From Rhopalosiphum padi (taxonomy: Eukaryota; Arthropoda; Insecta; Hemiptera; Aphididae), in contig NC_083597.1 of assembly GCF_020882245.1 (NCBI RefSeq), forward strand, positions 1,584,581-1,648,580: a DNA stretch of 64,000 nucleotides, in the 5' to 3' direction. The notes below the pieces were generated by a model. The model was not told where the DNA came from. It was given only the letters and a program-made list of their open reading frames with translations, and did no database searches. Shown here piece after piece: positions 27,201 to 35,220 of this stretch (its first letter is position 1; the number at the start of each line of letters is the position of its first letter). Made by a program: the position numbers and the translations under genes.

Positions 27201-28973
27201 TAGCACCAAGGACCTGACGTTAGACACCCCTGATTTTGATGGACCTCGGGGCGAGTCGACGAGCGCTAGGTATTTATATTGTAATATATTTTTTACTTGC
27301 TACCGGCGTACTGATTAGTGTATACCTAGTAACTACATATTGATAATGATATAAATGCTACACTGATAATTGGATTTTTGAAAATTTGTCATTACGTTTT
27401 AATAGTATTAACTATCAACTACGTTTTTGATAAATTCGTTGTTGAACTGCGTTAAACACACATATTAAAATCTCATCATGGTCTTGTCAAACCCTCAATA
27501 ATATTATCTTCTACAATTTTTTAATAGGTTAATTTTTCTAAGATTACTCAAAAATCATAAAAACTGATTTTACTTGAATGGTTTTTTATAAATTATGTTG
27601 CTTGTGAGTCTGAGAGAGAAAATACATATTGCGCTAAAGGAGATGCCAAACTCGTATAATAACATAAAAACTTAAAAAGCATATTATATGCATCAAAAGC
27701 AGTTGTCAAAGTCAAACTGCTATCTATTAAAAAAATGTTTAATCGAACCATCGATTTCGCCCTACACAGGAGAGCCGCTGTCAAGTCACGCATACCACGG
27801 CCAGTTTTATCGCCGGTCCAACAACCGGGTCCCGATGCATTCGGCAACAGTAAGCGTCCGATGACGGCCACTTACAGAGCCGATTCCCCGACATCACCGT
27901 CTGGCAATACCAACAATAAAATCGAACACACTTCCAACAGGTCGGTGTACACCTCTATTATACTCGACTACTATACAACGTATATTACTTATTTGGCGAT
28001 TTTGAATTGTGTGATAGCGTAGCGTGAAACTTAGTGGTTCTAGAGCCTATAGATGACGGAGGCTTTATTAAGCTAATAAATAACAAAATAATAATAATAA
28101 TAATAATATAAATTACTTACTAATTATAAATATATTTAAAATTATATTATTATGTGCCCAAAGTAATGCTCAATAACATAGATATTCAATTTTTGAATAT
28201 AAGCATATCGTACATTTGTATACAATTTGTATTATTTTAACCTTTTTACGCCGCCCGCAGTTTGTATCGCTCCTCCTTAATAGTTTAAAAAAAAATCTAA
28301 ATAATTGAAAATTTAAGTCCTTAATTAGTATACTTAAAAGTGCCAAAAATCAGTATAAGAATAAATGTATTATTAAAAAGGTAAAAATGGAGGTGAGCTT
28401 CAAGCTCGCGGTAAATCTTTCTGTATTTAGTGTATTTAACTGTGAGCTAATACCTTAATTTTCAATTTAGAGTCTCAAACCACGTTATGTGTTTAAATTT
28501 TTAAAATAATTATATAATATTATTAAAAAAAACTGACCATTTTTATAATTTAGGGTTAATAATATGCGGATTTTTTTGTGTAATTAATTTTAATTTTTTG
28601 GATTTTTTAAACGAGTGATGGTCATTCTATTACAAACGTCGAAGACCCTATAGTATTATAATCATGTACCGACTCATGACTGTTTCTCTGAATTTTCAGA
28701 ATTAGAAAACCGCCGCCAGCGTCCGCTTCGAAAGCTACACGACCCAGCAGCTTATCGCAAAGGACGACGACGACGACGACCTGTAGGGGGGAGCCCGTTC
28801 GTTACGTGCGGACCCTTTCACACCGGCTGTCAGCCGACAACGGACATCTGTCTTTCAACGAAGGAGAGAAATTGCAGCTCGTCCTGGACGTGGACGACAA
28901 ATGGATACTTTGTTGTCGCGGCGCGCGCAAAGGTCTCGTGCCCAGGTCATCCGTACTGATGGTTTCTAAGTGA
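12250..28973 (+). CDS. RUSC2: RUN and SH3 domain-containing protein (RUSC1/RUSC2 homologue), multi-exon
   Basis: RUSC proteins are adaptor proteins. In mammals RUSC2 links AP-4/ATG9A vesicles and Rab proteins to kinesin, and RUSC1 (NESCA) acts in neurotrophin signalling. Coding exons join in phase: (12250-12256), 15077-15290, 15349-15547, 15616-15999, 16673-16811, 16875-17230, 17295-17815, 17900-18002, 18334-18555, 18657-18738, 18800-19009, 25291-25396, 25477-25711, 26391-26590, 27099-27269, 27770-27940, 28700-28973. Counting from the Met at 15133 gives 1176 residues; starting at 12250 adds 21. Residues 1-720 are low-complexity and Ser/Asn-rich; about 740-905 form a RUN domain (NSVWQVIEASSQ; GGLDAWLSYMRTRESVW); 1120-1173 form an SH3 domain (WILCCRG...GLVPRSSV). 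The order RUN then C-terminal SH3 identifies the family. The start codon and one donor (25711 or 25732) are uncertain. RUSC1 and RUSC2 are vertebrate paralogues, so the symbol is approximate. Confidence 0.9.
12257..15076 (+). other. Intron between RUSC leader and first common exon
   Basis: This 2.8-kb AT-rich stretch starts GTATATTCG and ends TTTTTTACAG. No further exon is supported. The + strand frame at 12306-12524 and the - strand frames here look fortuitous. Confidence 0.55.
15077..15290 (+). CDS. RUSC first common coding exon (residues 1-53)
   Basis: Acceptor TTTTTTACAG and donor GATTATAG|GTAAAT. An ATG at 15133 (GCAATGG) begins MVEVFAANQGDC. The frame is also open upstream of that ATG all the way to the acceptor (SILGLSSTTYCSVLQKSA), which suggests coding may enter from an earlier exon in phase 1. 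Confidence 0.8.
15349..15547 (+). CDS. RUSC coding exon (residues 53-119)
   Basis: Acceptor TGTTCTCTTAG and donor CAA|GTATATA. It enters in phase 2, completing an Arg codon, and leaves in phase 0. It encodes a polar, disordered segment with no recognised domain. Confidence 0.85.
15616..15999 (+). CDS. RUSC coding exon (residues 120-247)
   Basis: Acceptor TTTTATTTCAG and donor AAAGAG|GTATTA; 128 whole codons. It is rich in Ser, Thr, Gly and acidic residues (GESRNTGSGEAWSSDGS), as expected for the disordered N-terminal half of RUSC proteins. Confidence 0.85.
16673..16811 (+). CDS. RUSC coding exon (residues 248-294)
   Basis: Acceptor TATTCTTCATAG and donor AATG|GTAATA, leaving phase 1. It contains the conserved-looking block LPDLMPLRLLWLKQKK, more ordered than its neighbours. 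Confidence 0.85.
16875..17230 (+). CDS. RUSC coding exon (residues 294-412)
   Basis: Acceptor TTCATTTATAG and donor ATCAAG|GTACGC. It is polar and Ser/Asn-rich with a basic patch (SQKKNRQSDGS), and lacks a domain signature. Confidence 0.85.
17295..17815 (+). CDS. RUSC coding exon (residues 413-586)
   Basis: This is the largest exon: acceptor TTTGTTTTTTAG, donor AAAAG|GTAAAT, leaving phase 2. It includes HVSDWDSLALLLPRNV around W496. The Trp flanked by acidic residues resembles a W-acidic kinesin-light-chain motif, which is suggestive only. Confidence 0.87.
17900..18002 (+). CDS. RUSC coding exon (residues 586-620)
   Basis: Acceptor ATTTTTTATAG and the near-perfect donor ATT|GTAAGT. It carries a basic segment (QQNKRRSLPSQ) that could be a 14-3-3 or kinase site; this is speculative. 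Confidence 0.82.
18334..18555 (+). CDS. RUSC coding exon (residues 621-694)
   Basis: Acceptor ACTTTCTTAAG and donor ATTCAG|GTAATA; 74 whole codons. An acidic stretch (VGTSEDEGVE) is followed by a probable helix and a Pro-rich segment (HTPPNSPNQ). Confidence 0.85.
18657..18738 (+). CDS. RUSC coding exon (residues 695-722)
   Basis: A small exon: acceptor TATTTATTTTAG, donor AAAAAAG|GTATAT. It enters phase 0 and leaves phase 1, linking the disordered part to the RUN domain. Confidence 0.82.
18800..19009 (+). CDS. RUSC coding exon: first part of RUN domain (residues 722-792)
   Basis: Acceptor TTTATTTTTGTAG and donor CAACAAG|GTTAGT. LCPALYALFSENLK and SVNNSVWQVIEASSQ match the first conserved RUN blocks of RUSC1/2, including the invariant W782. 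It leaves phase 1 into a 6.3-kb intron that splits the domain. Confidence 0.93.
19283..19576 (+). mobile_element. Non-autonomous hAT element (MITE) with perfect 8-bp target duplication
   Basis: AAGTATAA is duplicated exactly at 19275-19282 and 19577-19584. The ends are CAGCGTTTCCCAAAC and, inverted, CAATATTTCCCAAAT, a typical hAT terminal inverted repeat of about 15 bp with mismatches. The 294-bp body has no transposase. The intact duplication and position inside an intron mark a clear insertion. Confidence 0.88.
20953..20962 (-). terminator. AATAAA overlapping the zinc-finger stop codon
   Basis: On the - strand the last codons read CGC CAA TAA AAG, so the polyadenylation signal AATAAA shares the stop codon. 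The 3' UTR would then be only about 20-30 nt, if this signal is used. Confidence 0.4.
20958..21494 (-). CDS. C2H2 zinc-finger protein, single open frame inside RUSC intron
   Basis: Numbering from the codon at 21494, four C2H2 fingers follow one another: C52/C55/H68/H72, C80/C83/H96/H101, C109/C112/H125/H129 and C137/C140/H153/H157. A TGEKP linker follows finger 1, and a Cys pair (C28, C31) precedes it. Such arrays bind DNA in the nucleus. The frame is GC-rich (codons such as CGC and GTG), unlike the surrounding intron. The codon at 21494 is TTG; the frame continues open without ATG up to a stop at 21609-21611, and the first in-frame ATG is at 21395, inside the Cys-pair segment. Another frame starts at an ATG at 21612 and ends at 21424, so there may be a frameshift, or an upstream exon may splice in near 21490 (TTTTGCAG). 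The stop TAA lies inside AATAAA. It is a real zinc-finger coding sequence; whether the gene is intact is unsettled. Confidence 0.65.
   Translation of the reverse strand: MQRPVQSPERRRSVTRKRSLECARDLECDRCARMFPTKRFMAQHLAPDKRKCQMCCKRFRHVSNLVNHVRVHTGEKPYTCAVCRKSFAQVGNLRTHVRGVHSGHTPFVCDVCGRQFTQMGNLATHKRVHDADKPYACDECRLSYCQQYQLVRHQKKHRESVSRGPLPSETALPPPQRQ
21950..22140 (+). mobile_element. Decayed right end of a hAT transposon
   Basis: The end GGGGACCCCTG at 22130-22140, preceded by GGCCCGTG and GGCCCGC segments, resembles the right terminus of hAT elements (inverted CAGGGGTCCCC). No matching left end was found nearby, so it is probably truncated. Confidence 0.45.
23391..23522 (+). other. Exon-like block of unknown origin in RUSC intron
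   Basis: A GC-richer island bounded by the acceptor TTTCTTTGCTAG and donor CTAG|GTGAAA is 132 nt long, divisible by three. Two of its three + strand frames are open throughout. One has coding-like composition (DLDFFEQRYPEEVECRLRRF). The other is the frame that the surrounding RUSC exons would impose (intron phase 1) and would insert 44 residues in the RUN domain. No homology is recognised. It may be a cassette exon, an exon of another transcript or a coding fossil. Confidence 0.35.
25291..25396 (+). CDS. RUSC coding exon: RUN domain middle (residues 792-827)
   Basis: Acceptor TTTATTTTAG and donor TTAAA|GTGAGC. LNELTAKVNNELALNEGV and FNAFIFGLL match the middle RUN helices. Confidence 0.92.
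25477..25711 (+). CDS. RUSC coding exon: end of RUN domain (residues 827-905)
   Basis: Acceptor ATTCGTTTTAG. GGLDAWLSYMRTRESVWQKY is a hallmark RUN block. The donor is ambiguous: only phase 0 fits the next exon, giving GCAAGT|GTTTTC (end 25711) or TTTTC|GTATAA (end 25732, seven extra residues). The donor at 25710 would break the frame. Confidence 0.85.
26073..26331 (+). mobile_element. hAT MITE (outer) with 8-bp target duplication
   Basis: Flanked by ACAAGTGT (26065-26072) and ACAAGAGT (26332-26339), seven of eight matching. The ends CAGGGGCGTAATTA and, inverted, CAGTGACGTAATTA pair over about 14 bp. The 259-bp body lacks coding potential and contains a second element. Confidence 0.85.
26103..26248 (+). 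mobile_element. hAT MITE (inner), nested in another hAT MITE
   Basis: Flanked by TGAGTGAG (26095-26102) and TGAGTGGG (26249-26256), seven of eight matching. The ends CAGGCACGTATAC and, inverted, CAGGCACTTTTAC match 11 of 13. Subterminal G-runs face each other as (G)8 and (C)6. Size 146 bp. Confidence 0.78.
26391..26590 (+). CDS. RUSC coding exon: post-RUN linker (residues 906-972)
   Basis: Acceptor AAAATAAACACAG, donor ATCCA|GTGAGT. The frame beginning NRTSWLLKKTARTLE is open; the other relevant frame hits a stop. It ends with a helical segment (LATAFERLDNIDERI). Confidence 0.85.
27099..27269 (+). CDS. RUSC coding exon: linker (residues 972-1029)
   Basis: Acceptor TGTTCTTAACAG, donor GCGCTAG|GTATTT. 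It contains RRLQMKWELLS, a basic-aromatic block similar to the one following the RUN domain in RUSC proteins. Confidence 0.85.
27770..27940 (+). CDS. RUSC coding exon: basic, Pro-rich linker (residues 1029-1086)
   Basis: Acceptor TTTCGCCCTACACAG. The donor AACAG|GTCGGT is weak but is the one whose phase (2) fits the SH3 exon. It carries KSRIPRPVLSPVQQPGP, a proline-rich stretch that could bind SH3 domains, including its own. Confidence 0.82.
28700..28973 (+). CDS. RUSC terminal coding exon with SH3 domain (residues 1086-1176)
   Basis: Acceptor TGAATTTTCAG, stop TGA at 28971. A run of six Thr, encoded by an ACG repeat, precedes the SH3 domain at about 1120-1173. The domain keeps the Trp (WILCCRG) and the G-L-V-P motif but has VRTLSHRL in place of ALYDY, as in the atypical SH3 of RUSC proteins. 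Confidence 0.92.
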
Positions 28974-29438
28974 GACTCACCGGTGGTTGTCGTGTATAGT
29001 GGCCGCCCGGCACATTCCGCAATGATATTATTAATATTATTATAATAATCGACTTTGATTATATTTGCGCGTTTAATTTATCGTCTATTAATATGTTTCT
29101 CTTTCGTTTTTAATGGTCTCATTTTCCTTGTATTTTGTGTTTATTCCGTGTATAGAGTACTACTACGATAATATTATGTACATTTTTTTTGTTTTTGTTT
29201 AATATGTTTTGCAAACTATTACATTAATATTGACCGACGGTTCGTGATGATGGGATAGTGTTATGAATGTTATGATGTTGCGTGCACATCATAATAATAT
29301 AGGCGTCCAAGCGCAATCGTCGATTTGCTGCTTTGTTTGTTTTTCTTCGTTGATTATTTTTTTGTTTTGTTTTTTTATTCTTAACAATTTACACTAGTCT
29401 TTTTTCTTTTTACGAAATGAAATTCGCACTTTACAAAA

Positions 29439-29444
29439 AATAAA
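29439..29444 (+). terminator. Candidate RUSC polyadenylation signal
   Basis: AATAAA lies 466 nt after the RUSC stop codon in CAAAAAATAAAACTA. Later signals cannot be excluded. Confidence 0.4.
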
Positions 29445-32222
29445 ACTATTATCTGCAGTCGCACTTATGGGGGGACGTGTCGTTAGGTGCTTTTTATGAT
29501 ATGTTGTGTTGTGTTGTTCTTGTGCACTGTGAAAAATTAATTTTTATGTTCTTATAAATCACGTAAATATTTGTTATTCAAACACATAGCCCTTCTTGTA
29601 ATTTTAACTAAATTTCTTATACATACCTAATAAGTAATAGGTATGTATATAATAATATATATTCTAGTTACAAGAGTCGATGCCTTATTTATAATGCTTA
29701 TTTACGAGAAAACTACTTTTTGTAATAAAAAAAAGTAAAAGTATTACTATTACATTAATACTTAGATTATAGAGCATATCTTTTATTTTTTACAACATTT
29801 TTCTACTATCGTTTTGTTTTTTTTTTTAATTTTAATTGACGTTGAGACCTTGTTTGTTCGGCTCTTGCGCAACAGATTTGAACAAAAAAGGTCTCGACAT
29901 GTGTGTCGAATGACCCGTGTCCTATATACTGGACGTCGTGTGTCTTACTATCCACTGTGCTCTTGTATACCCCAAGCCTAATGTTTGAAAATAATTATTC
30001 CTTCGTTTAAACAAAAAAAATAGCTTTGATTAATATTATGTTGCTTTATATAAGTATAAGGTTTATGATATCATATTATGTTGTAAATTATCATTTTTTT
30101 TGTTTCTATCATATTTCAGTTTATAGACTTTAATCATAGGTCCTTTAAGATTTTATTTTTGTTATTTTTTGTTTAATTAAACAAATAAGACTGCTTTTAA
30201 ACACTTGGTATTTTTATTTTATTTGTGTATTTTTTTATTATTTACCATACATCTAAACAATTATGTTAACAGAGTATCAGCATCAATTAAATATAATATT
30301 CTACATGATGTCCCAGTTTTCCAATGTTAAAATATAACATATTTAAAAAAATATATATTAATATATTTTAAATTATAATACATAATAATATAATATTTAA
30401 TGTTATATTAAAACTAAACATTAATCACTTCATATTAAGTATAACATTATTATTACAAACTTGATGATTGTATGTTTGTTAAAATTATGTTAATCGTAAT
30501 CAATAGTGCAACAATGTGCCATGATTGAAAAAAGTTTGAAACAGGAACGTTTACTAAACATTTTATTATGTTTATATGATTATACCGTTTATTGAGCAAT
30601 ACATGTATAAATAGATGACATGTGACTGTTGGAATAAAAAAATAAAGATAAATAAATAATACCATTTTTTATCATTTATAAACAATCAGGTGGTTACAAA
30701 CTCGAAGCACTCTATCTCTGAAGTTGTGTTTTATTTTTGCTCATGTTTAAACATGTTTGAAACTCTAGTATCAGTTTAAAACTTTTTTCTAAATATTATT
30801 TCCATGTAAAAATCGCATGGTAAATTTGCATAACAGAAAGTAGGACAGTAGGTAACTTTGATGTACATACATTATTTTTTTCTTTACAGCTAGTAAGATG
30901 AACAGGCGTGTATCCATGAATTTTTAAGTGCGCGGGAGGGGGGTGTTATTCAAAGTTAATAATTTTACTTTATTGTACAAATGAATTACAAGTGAATAGA
31001 TAATGGTTTATGAAAAAAAATTTAAATATTATTATTATCAGTCTTGTAAATTAATAAAATTATGATGTACTTCATTTGGATCAGCGTTGAATAGAAATTG
31101 CTGGTAGGTTTTCATTTGTTGCCAAACATTACTATAAAATTACCTACCTAATAATAGTTATTAAATATTTAATTTATTGGTATACAAATACAATATTATG
31201 TAAATAATTTAATTGCAGACATAATATTGTGTGGGGGATAATTCTTTTTGCAGAATCTTATGTATTCATCACATTTTTTATTGTTCACACTTATTATTCA
31301 TTAGTGAGGAGAATGAAAAGAAATTATTGATGTTCAAATCTTAACTTTCATTTTATAATATGCTCATTCATCCTGATTCTTACTTGCAGTTAAAATAATA
31401 AAAAGCTGTAATCATAAAATGCTTTATTGTGTTCACGATTCTTTGCGTTTATTAATGAACTGTTAATAAAAATGGGCTTAAAACTTTTTTATAACCTCAT
31501 ATTTATTGTGCCGAGCAGCCAATTTCAGTATAATCATCGACCATCTAACATCTTTGAATAAATACAGAGTATAAACCATATCAATATTTTATATTACAAT
31601 TGTATATTATACAACCAGGGATGGGCAAGATAATTGAAAAACAATTTTTGGATATCAGATAACAAATTCATTTTCATAAAGATACTAGGTACTTATTTGA
31701 TATTACTTTTAGATGCAAGATATATTATTTTAAATACTTGTATTTGTATAACAAATAAAATTGTTAAAATGTTTTACATCAATATTTTTTAGTTAAATTA
31801 GGGGAAAAAATGAGTACAAGAACCAATATTTATCTCCATAATCCAGGTATGCCTATACAACTTACACAAAATCATATCTGTCAGTGTTCAATGATGAAAT
31901 GTATAGTTTTATATGCAGATCCTTACTATAAACGTGTTTAACAATTAATGTTGTGATTCCATTCCATCAATGCTATGGAAATAATAACACGAGGAAAATT
32001 AAAAATTGTTTTGGGATAATTATTTAATTTTTATTAATTGAAATACATACTCGTATATATATATATGCATAACCTTATTTGTGATCTTTAAGCAAAAATA
32101 TAAAAGATATATTCAATGAATATCCAATGATACTTGGTAGAAATGTATTTAAGATATGCTTAACTTGTTTATAGCTGTAGGTTAAAATACTTTTTGTGTA
32201 TGCACAATCTAGTAAGTATGTC

Positions 32223-32254
32223 CCATAGAGTAATACTACTATATTACTCTATGG
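32223..32254. repeat. 13-bp perfect hairpin
   Basis: CCATAGAGTAATA and TATTACTCTATGG surround a six-base loop. GTATGTCC repeats directly on either side. It might be a small fold-back insertion. Confidence 0.6.
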
Positions 32255-32878
32255 TATGTCCACTTAAAGATTTAAAAATGAATAATTTACAATCAATTAA
32301 CTGCAATATTAATTTCTTATAATTTTGTAATAAATACAATTCATTTTTGAATGACTTGAGGATTTAATTAATGTGGTCTTTTTTAAATGTTGTATTATAA
32401 TGTGGACAGTAAATATGTATTATACTTACTACTGGTTAAAAAATGCACTATGAAATATGTAAGTAATAATAATTATATAAAACTTAAAATGAAAATACAA
32501 TGCTTACATTGGTAAGATTTGTATGTTAATTTATAGATTAATTTTTAAGCTGTGGGTAAGACAAAATACTGTCTATTATCTAAAAATTATAAGAATAATT
32601 TAAAAGTTTTAAGTATCCTTAAGGATATGAAAATAATGAAGTCTATCACAAATAATGTAAAAAATGTGTTCAAAGGGTAATTTGATTTAAGAAGATAATT
32701 TTTTTCCATATTTACATAATAATAAAACCATTAACTCCTTCCAATGCTGCCCATGATTTCTAACTAAAACTAATCATTACAATTAAATTAAAAATTCATT
32801 GTCTACAGCCTGTGTAAATTCCAGAGTTTATTAAAATAATGATTCAATTATAGCCGATACAAATATATTATTTGTTTC

Positions 32879-32923
32879 TGATGCGTAAATGTGTAGTGGG
32901 CCTGTTGACATATTTACGCGTCA
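32879..32923. repeat. Imperfect 15-bp inverted repeat
   Basis: TGATGCGTAAATGTG at 32879-32893 pairs with CATATTTACGCGTCA at 32909-32923, 13 of 15 positions. The small open frames over it are not convincing. Confidence 0.5.
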
Positions 32924-33245
32924 GCAGTATTGAATTATTGAAAGTGTTAAGAAATTCACTGCATTTTTCTCCATATTGTTTGACATTAGATACACAAATC
33001 ATTATGTTGAAATTTGTGGCAAAAGCTCTACTTTCGAAGGGAACAATTTTCTGGGTACTCAATGAAATTATTTATGTAGAAGACAAGTGTTCTTCTTACT
33101 AAAATAAGCCCAAATTCTAAATTGTTGCATTAATATTAATAAAAAAATTTAAGAATCTCAATTAAAATTTACTTATTCTAAACAATACACTGTCAAATGG
33201 AATGTTTGAATAGACAAGAGCAACTTATTAAAAGATTACTATCTA

Positions 33246-33455
33246 CAGTAGAGTCCCTTTGGTATGGACTTGATAGGACAGAACTCTATCCAGATTAAAA
33301 GGAATGAAATTTTTTTTATAGTAGATAACAATTGATATTGATATAAATCATTTTTATATAATATTTATGTGTATGTACTATGTATATACAAATAAATACT
33401 AAAGTACGAAATATAAATTATCCGACTAGCGATGACCGGATAAATGAAACTACTG
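33246..33455 (+). mobile_element. pogo/Tigger-type MITE with TA target duplication
   Basis: TA|CAGTAGAGTCCC at the left and ...ACTACTG|TA at the right give inverted ends CAGTAG/CTACTG and a TA duplication. CAGTAGAGTCCC is close to the Tigger/pogo terminal consensus, and TATCCG/CGGATAA motifs inside fit that family. The element is 210 bp without coding capacity, lying just beyond the SEM1 3' end. Confidence 0.75.
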
Positions 33456-33627
33456 TATTATACATTTTAATTAAAAACTTGGAAATACTTTTATCATGTA
33501 AAGCTATAATATTATATTTAGTATAATGTACATGTTTAGAAAATATTCTATTCCAAATTACAAATTAAACAAGAAGAAATATAATAAATAGTAATAATGC
33601 TATATTAACTGTATGAAATTATAATTG

Positions 33628-33633
33628 TTTATT
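33628..33633 (-). terminator. SEM1 polyadenylation signal
   Basis: TTTATT on the + strand is AATAAA on the - strand, about 50 nt past the SEM1 stop codon, a plausible distance for a short 3' UTR. Confidence 0.55.
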
Positions 33634-33681
33634 TGTACACGTATTTAAAGAAACACACCATATTATGGACCAGCAGATGAC

Positions 33682-34450
33682 TTAAAAGGTAGCAGGAATA
33701 TTTTGCTTTTCAAATTCAGCTCTGTAAAATACAATAAAGACGTGTTAAAATTAAATAATAATAAAACAAAAGCATTTATAATCAAATGTTTAATAATGGA
33801 AAAGACATAGAAAACTATTAAATACCATCAGATTTGAAATGTTTTTTAATAATAAGTATACAATATAAACTGAAAATAGATTTCCATTTATAAAAATCAT
33901 TAGTCTCAAATATATTATTATGCAATACAGTTAATATTTTCAGAACACTATATTATTAAGTTAATATAGGGAGTATTATATTTTTTATAGATCTAAAATA
34001 ATAATCATAATTTATATTAACTATTATACTATATATTTACTATCCTAAAATAGTTGGATCAAAGGCATTTAATAAATACTACATTTTTAATACAATACAA
34101 TATGAATTAAAAAATTTTTAAAGTATACTTTAATTGTCAGTCATATTTACCTTAATTGAACACTGAAATCATCCTCGACATTGTCATCGTCCCAATTATC
34201 TTCCCAAACATTAGCCTCTTTATCTTCTTCATCTTGGCTAGTCCATTCTTAAAATAAAAAAAATAATAAATATTTAATAGTAAGTTGTCAATTATTATGA
34301 AGATATTAACATAAATTCATTACCAAAAGTAATGAATGGTTTACCTTCTACTGGGAACTCTTCGAATTCATCGTCTTCTTCCAACAGACCTATGTCCAAA
34401 GTATTCTTTTGCTTATCTCCGTCGGATTTGGGTTCGGTAGATTTACCCAT
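33682..34450 (-). CDS. SEM1: SEM1/DSS1, 26S proteasome lid subunit, three exons
   Basis: SEM1 (DSS1, Rpn15) is a small acidic, mostly disordered protein. It stabilises the 26S proteasome lid and also serves in the TREX-2 mRNA export complex and with BRCA2. Exons on the - strand: 34345-34450, 34151-34247 and 33682-33721; junctions fall in phases 1 and 2 with GTAA donors and TTTTAAG and TTTTACAG acceptors. The 80-residue product has the family signatures DIGLLEEDDEFEEFP, NVWEDNWDDDNVEDDFS and QLRAEFEK. The polar N-terminus before DIGLLEE is about ten residues longer than in the human protein, and the C-terminal tail (NIPATF) differs. It is transcribed away from SHOC2. Confidence 0.95.
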
Positions 34451-35220
34451 GGTTTATGAAGAAAAGGTTGACTGTTGGACAGAAAATCTAAATTATTAAT
34501 TTTCAATGTTTTCGCTTCTTTAGAGCAATTATTAGTGAATTTACGAATATAAAAGATAATGACTAATGAGAATATGAGATAACTGACTAGTGAAGTTTGA
34601 AGTTTGTTTTTGTTTTACACTCCAATGAAATTTAACAGTCATGCCTCTAACCTTAAAATGCATTGTTATTGGTGTCCAAAATTGTTGTTGTTAATATCAC
34701 AGATGATAATATTATCAGTATTGAAACCTTAAACCCATTGATTGATTTATTAATAAAATAATAAGTTAATTAGTTAATTAATTATTCTTGTTAACTAATC
34801 AATGCTTAATCCCATTAATCTAAGAACGTGAGCTAAAATATTATTTCACATGATCGGCTACGGAAGACTGTCCGACCTTATCATCTAGGGTCGTGGATTT
34901 CACGAGATATACAGTGGCAGCACAGCGAATGTTGAGCATCACTATTCATTATTCATCATAACTTCCTCAGTGTGGTCTTCAAGTATTTCGATGCTTAGTC
35001 ATGGCAGAAAAACTACAACCAATGTTTTCTCACCCATGACCTTTTTTTATCTGAAACTATAATCAATAATAAATCCGAGAAAAACTGTATACTATTTAAT
35101 AATAAAAACACAAATAATAATATTTATATTAAAGTGAACATTCAAGTTCAAAATGTTTTTCCTTTCTCCTCGTTAATTGAACATGTAATTTATTGTAAAT
35201 AGTAATTTAATATCGTAACG
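34451..35220. promoter_or_regulatory. Shared head-to-head promoter region of SEM1 and SHOC2
   Basis: The 770 bp between two divergent start codons contains no other gene. GC content is higher at about 34,830-35,000, near the likely core promoters. A bidirectional promoter is inferred from geometry only. Confidence 0.5.

Larger units (their letters stand above)
29445..33245. other. Spacer between convergent RUSC and SEM1 3' ends
   Basis: AT-rich with no gene seen. It contains two isolated hAT-end-like sequences (CAGGCGTGTATCCATG at 30903, CAGGGATGGGCAAG at 31616), neither with a matching partner, a hairpin at 32223-32254, and inverted arms at 32879-32923. Confidence 0.55.

Noticed and set aside
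30903..31630. CAGGCGTGTATCC and CAGGGATGGGCAAG as ends of complete hAT elements
   Set aside because: No matching inverted end or flanking duplication was found for either, so no element can be bounded.
34433..34450. N-terminal MGKST of SEM1 as a myristoylation signal
   Set aside because: Lys at position 3 is disfavoured in the known consensus, and no SEM1 protein is known to be lipid-modified.
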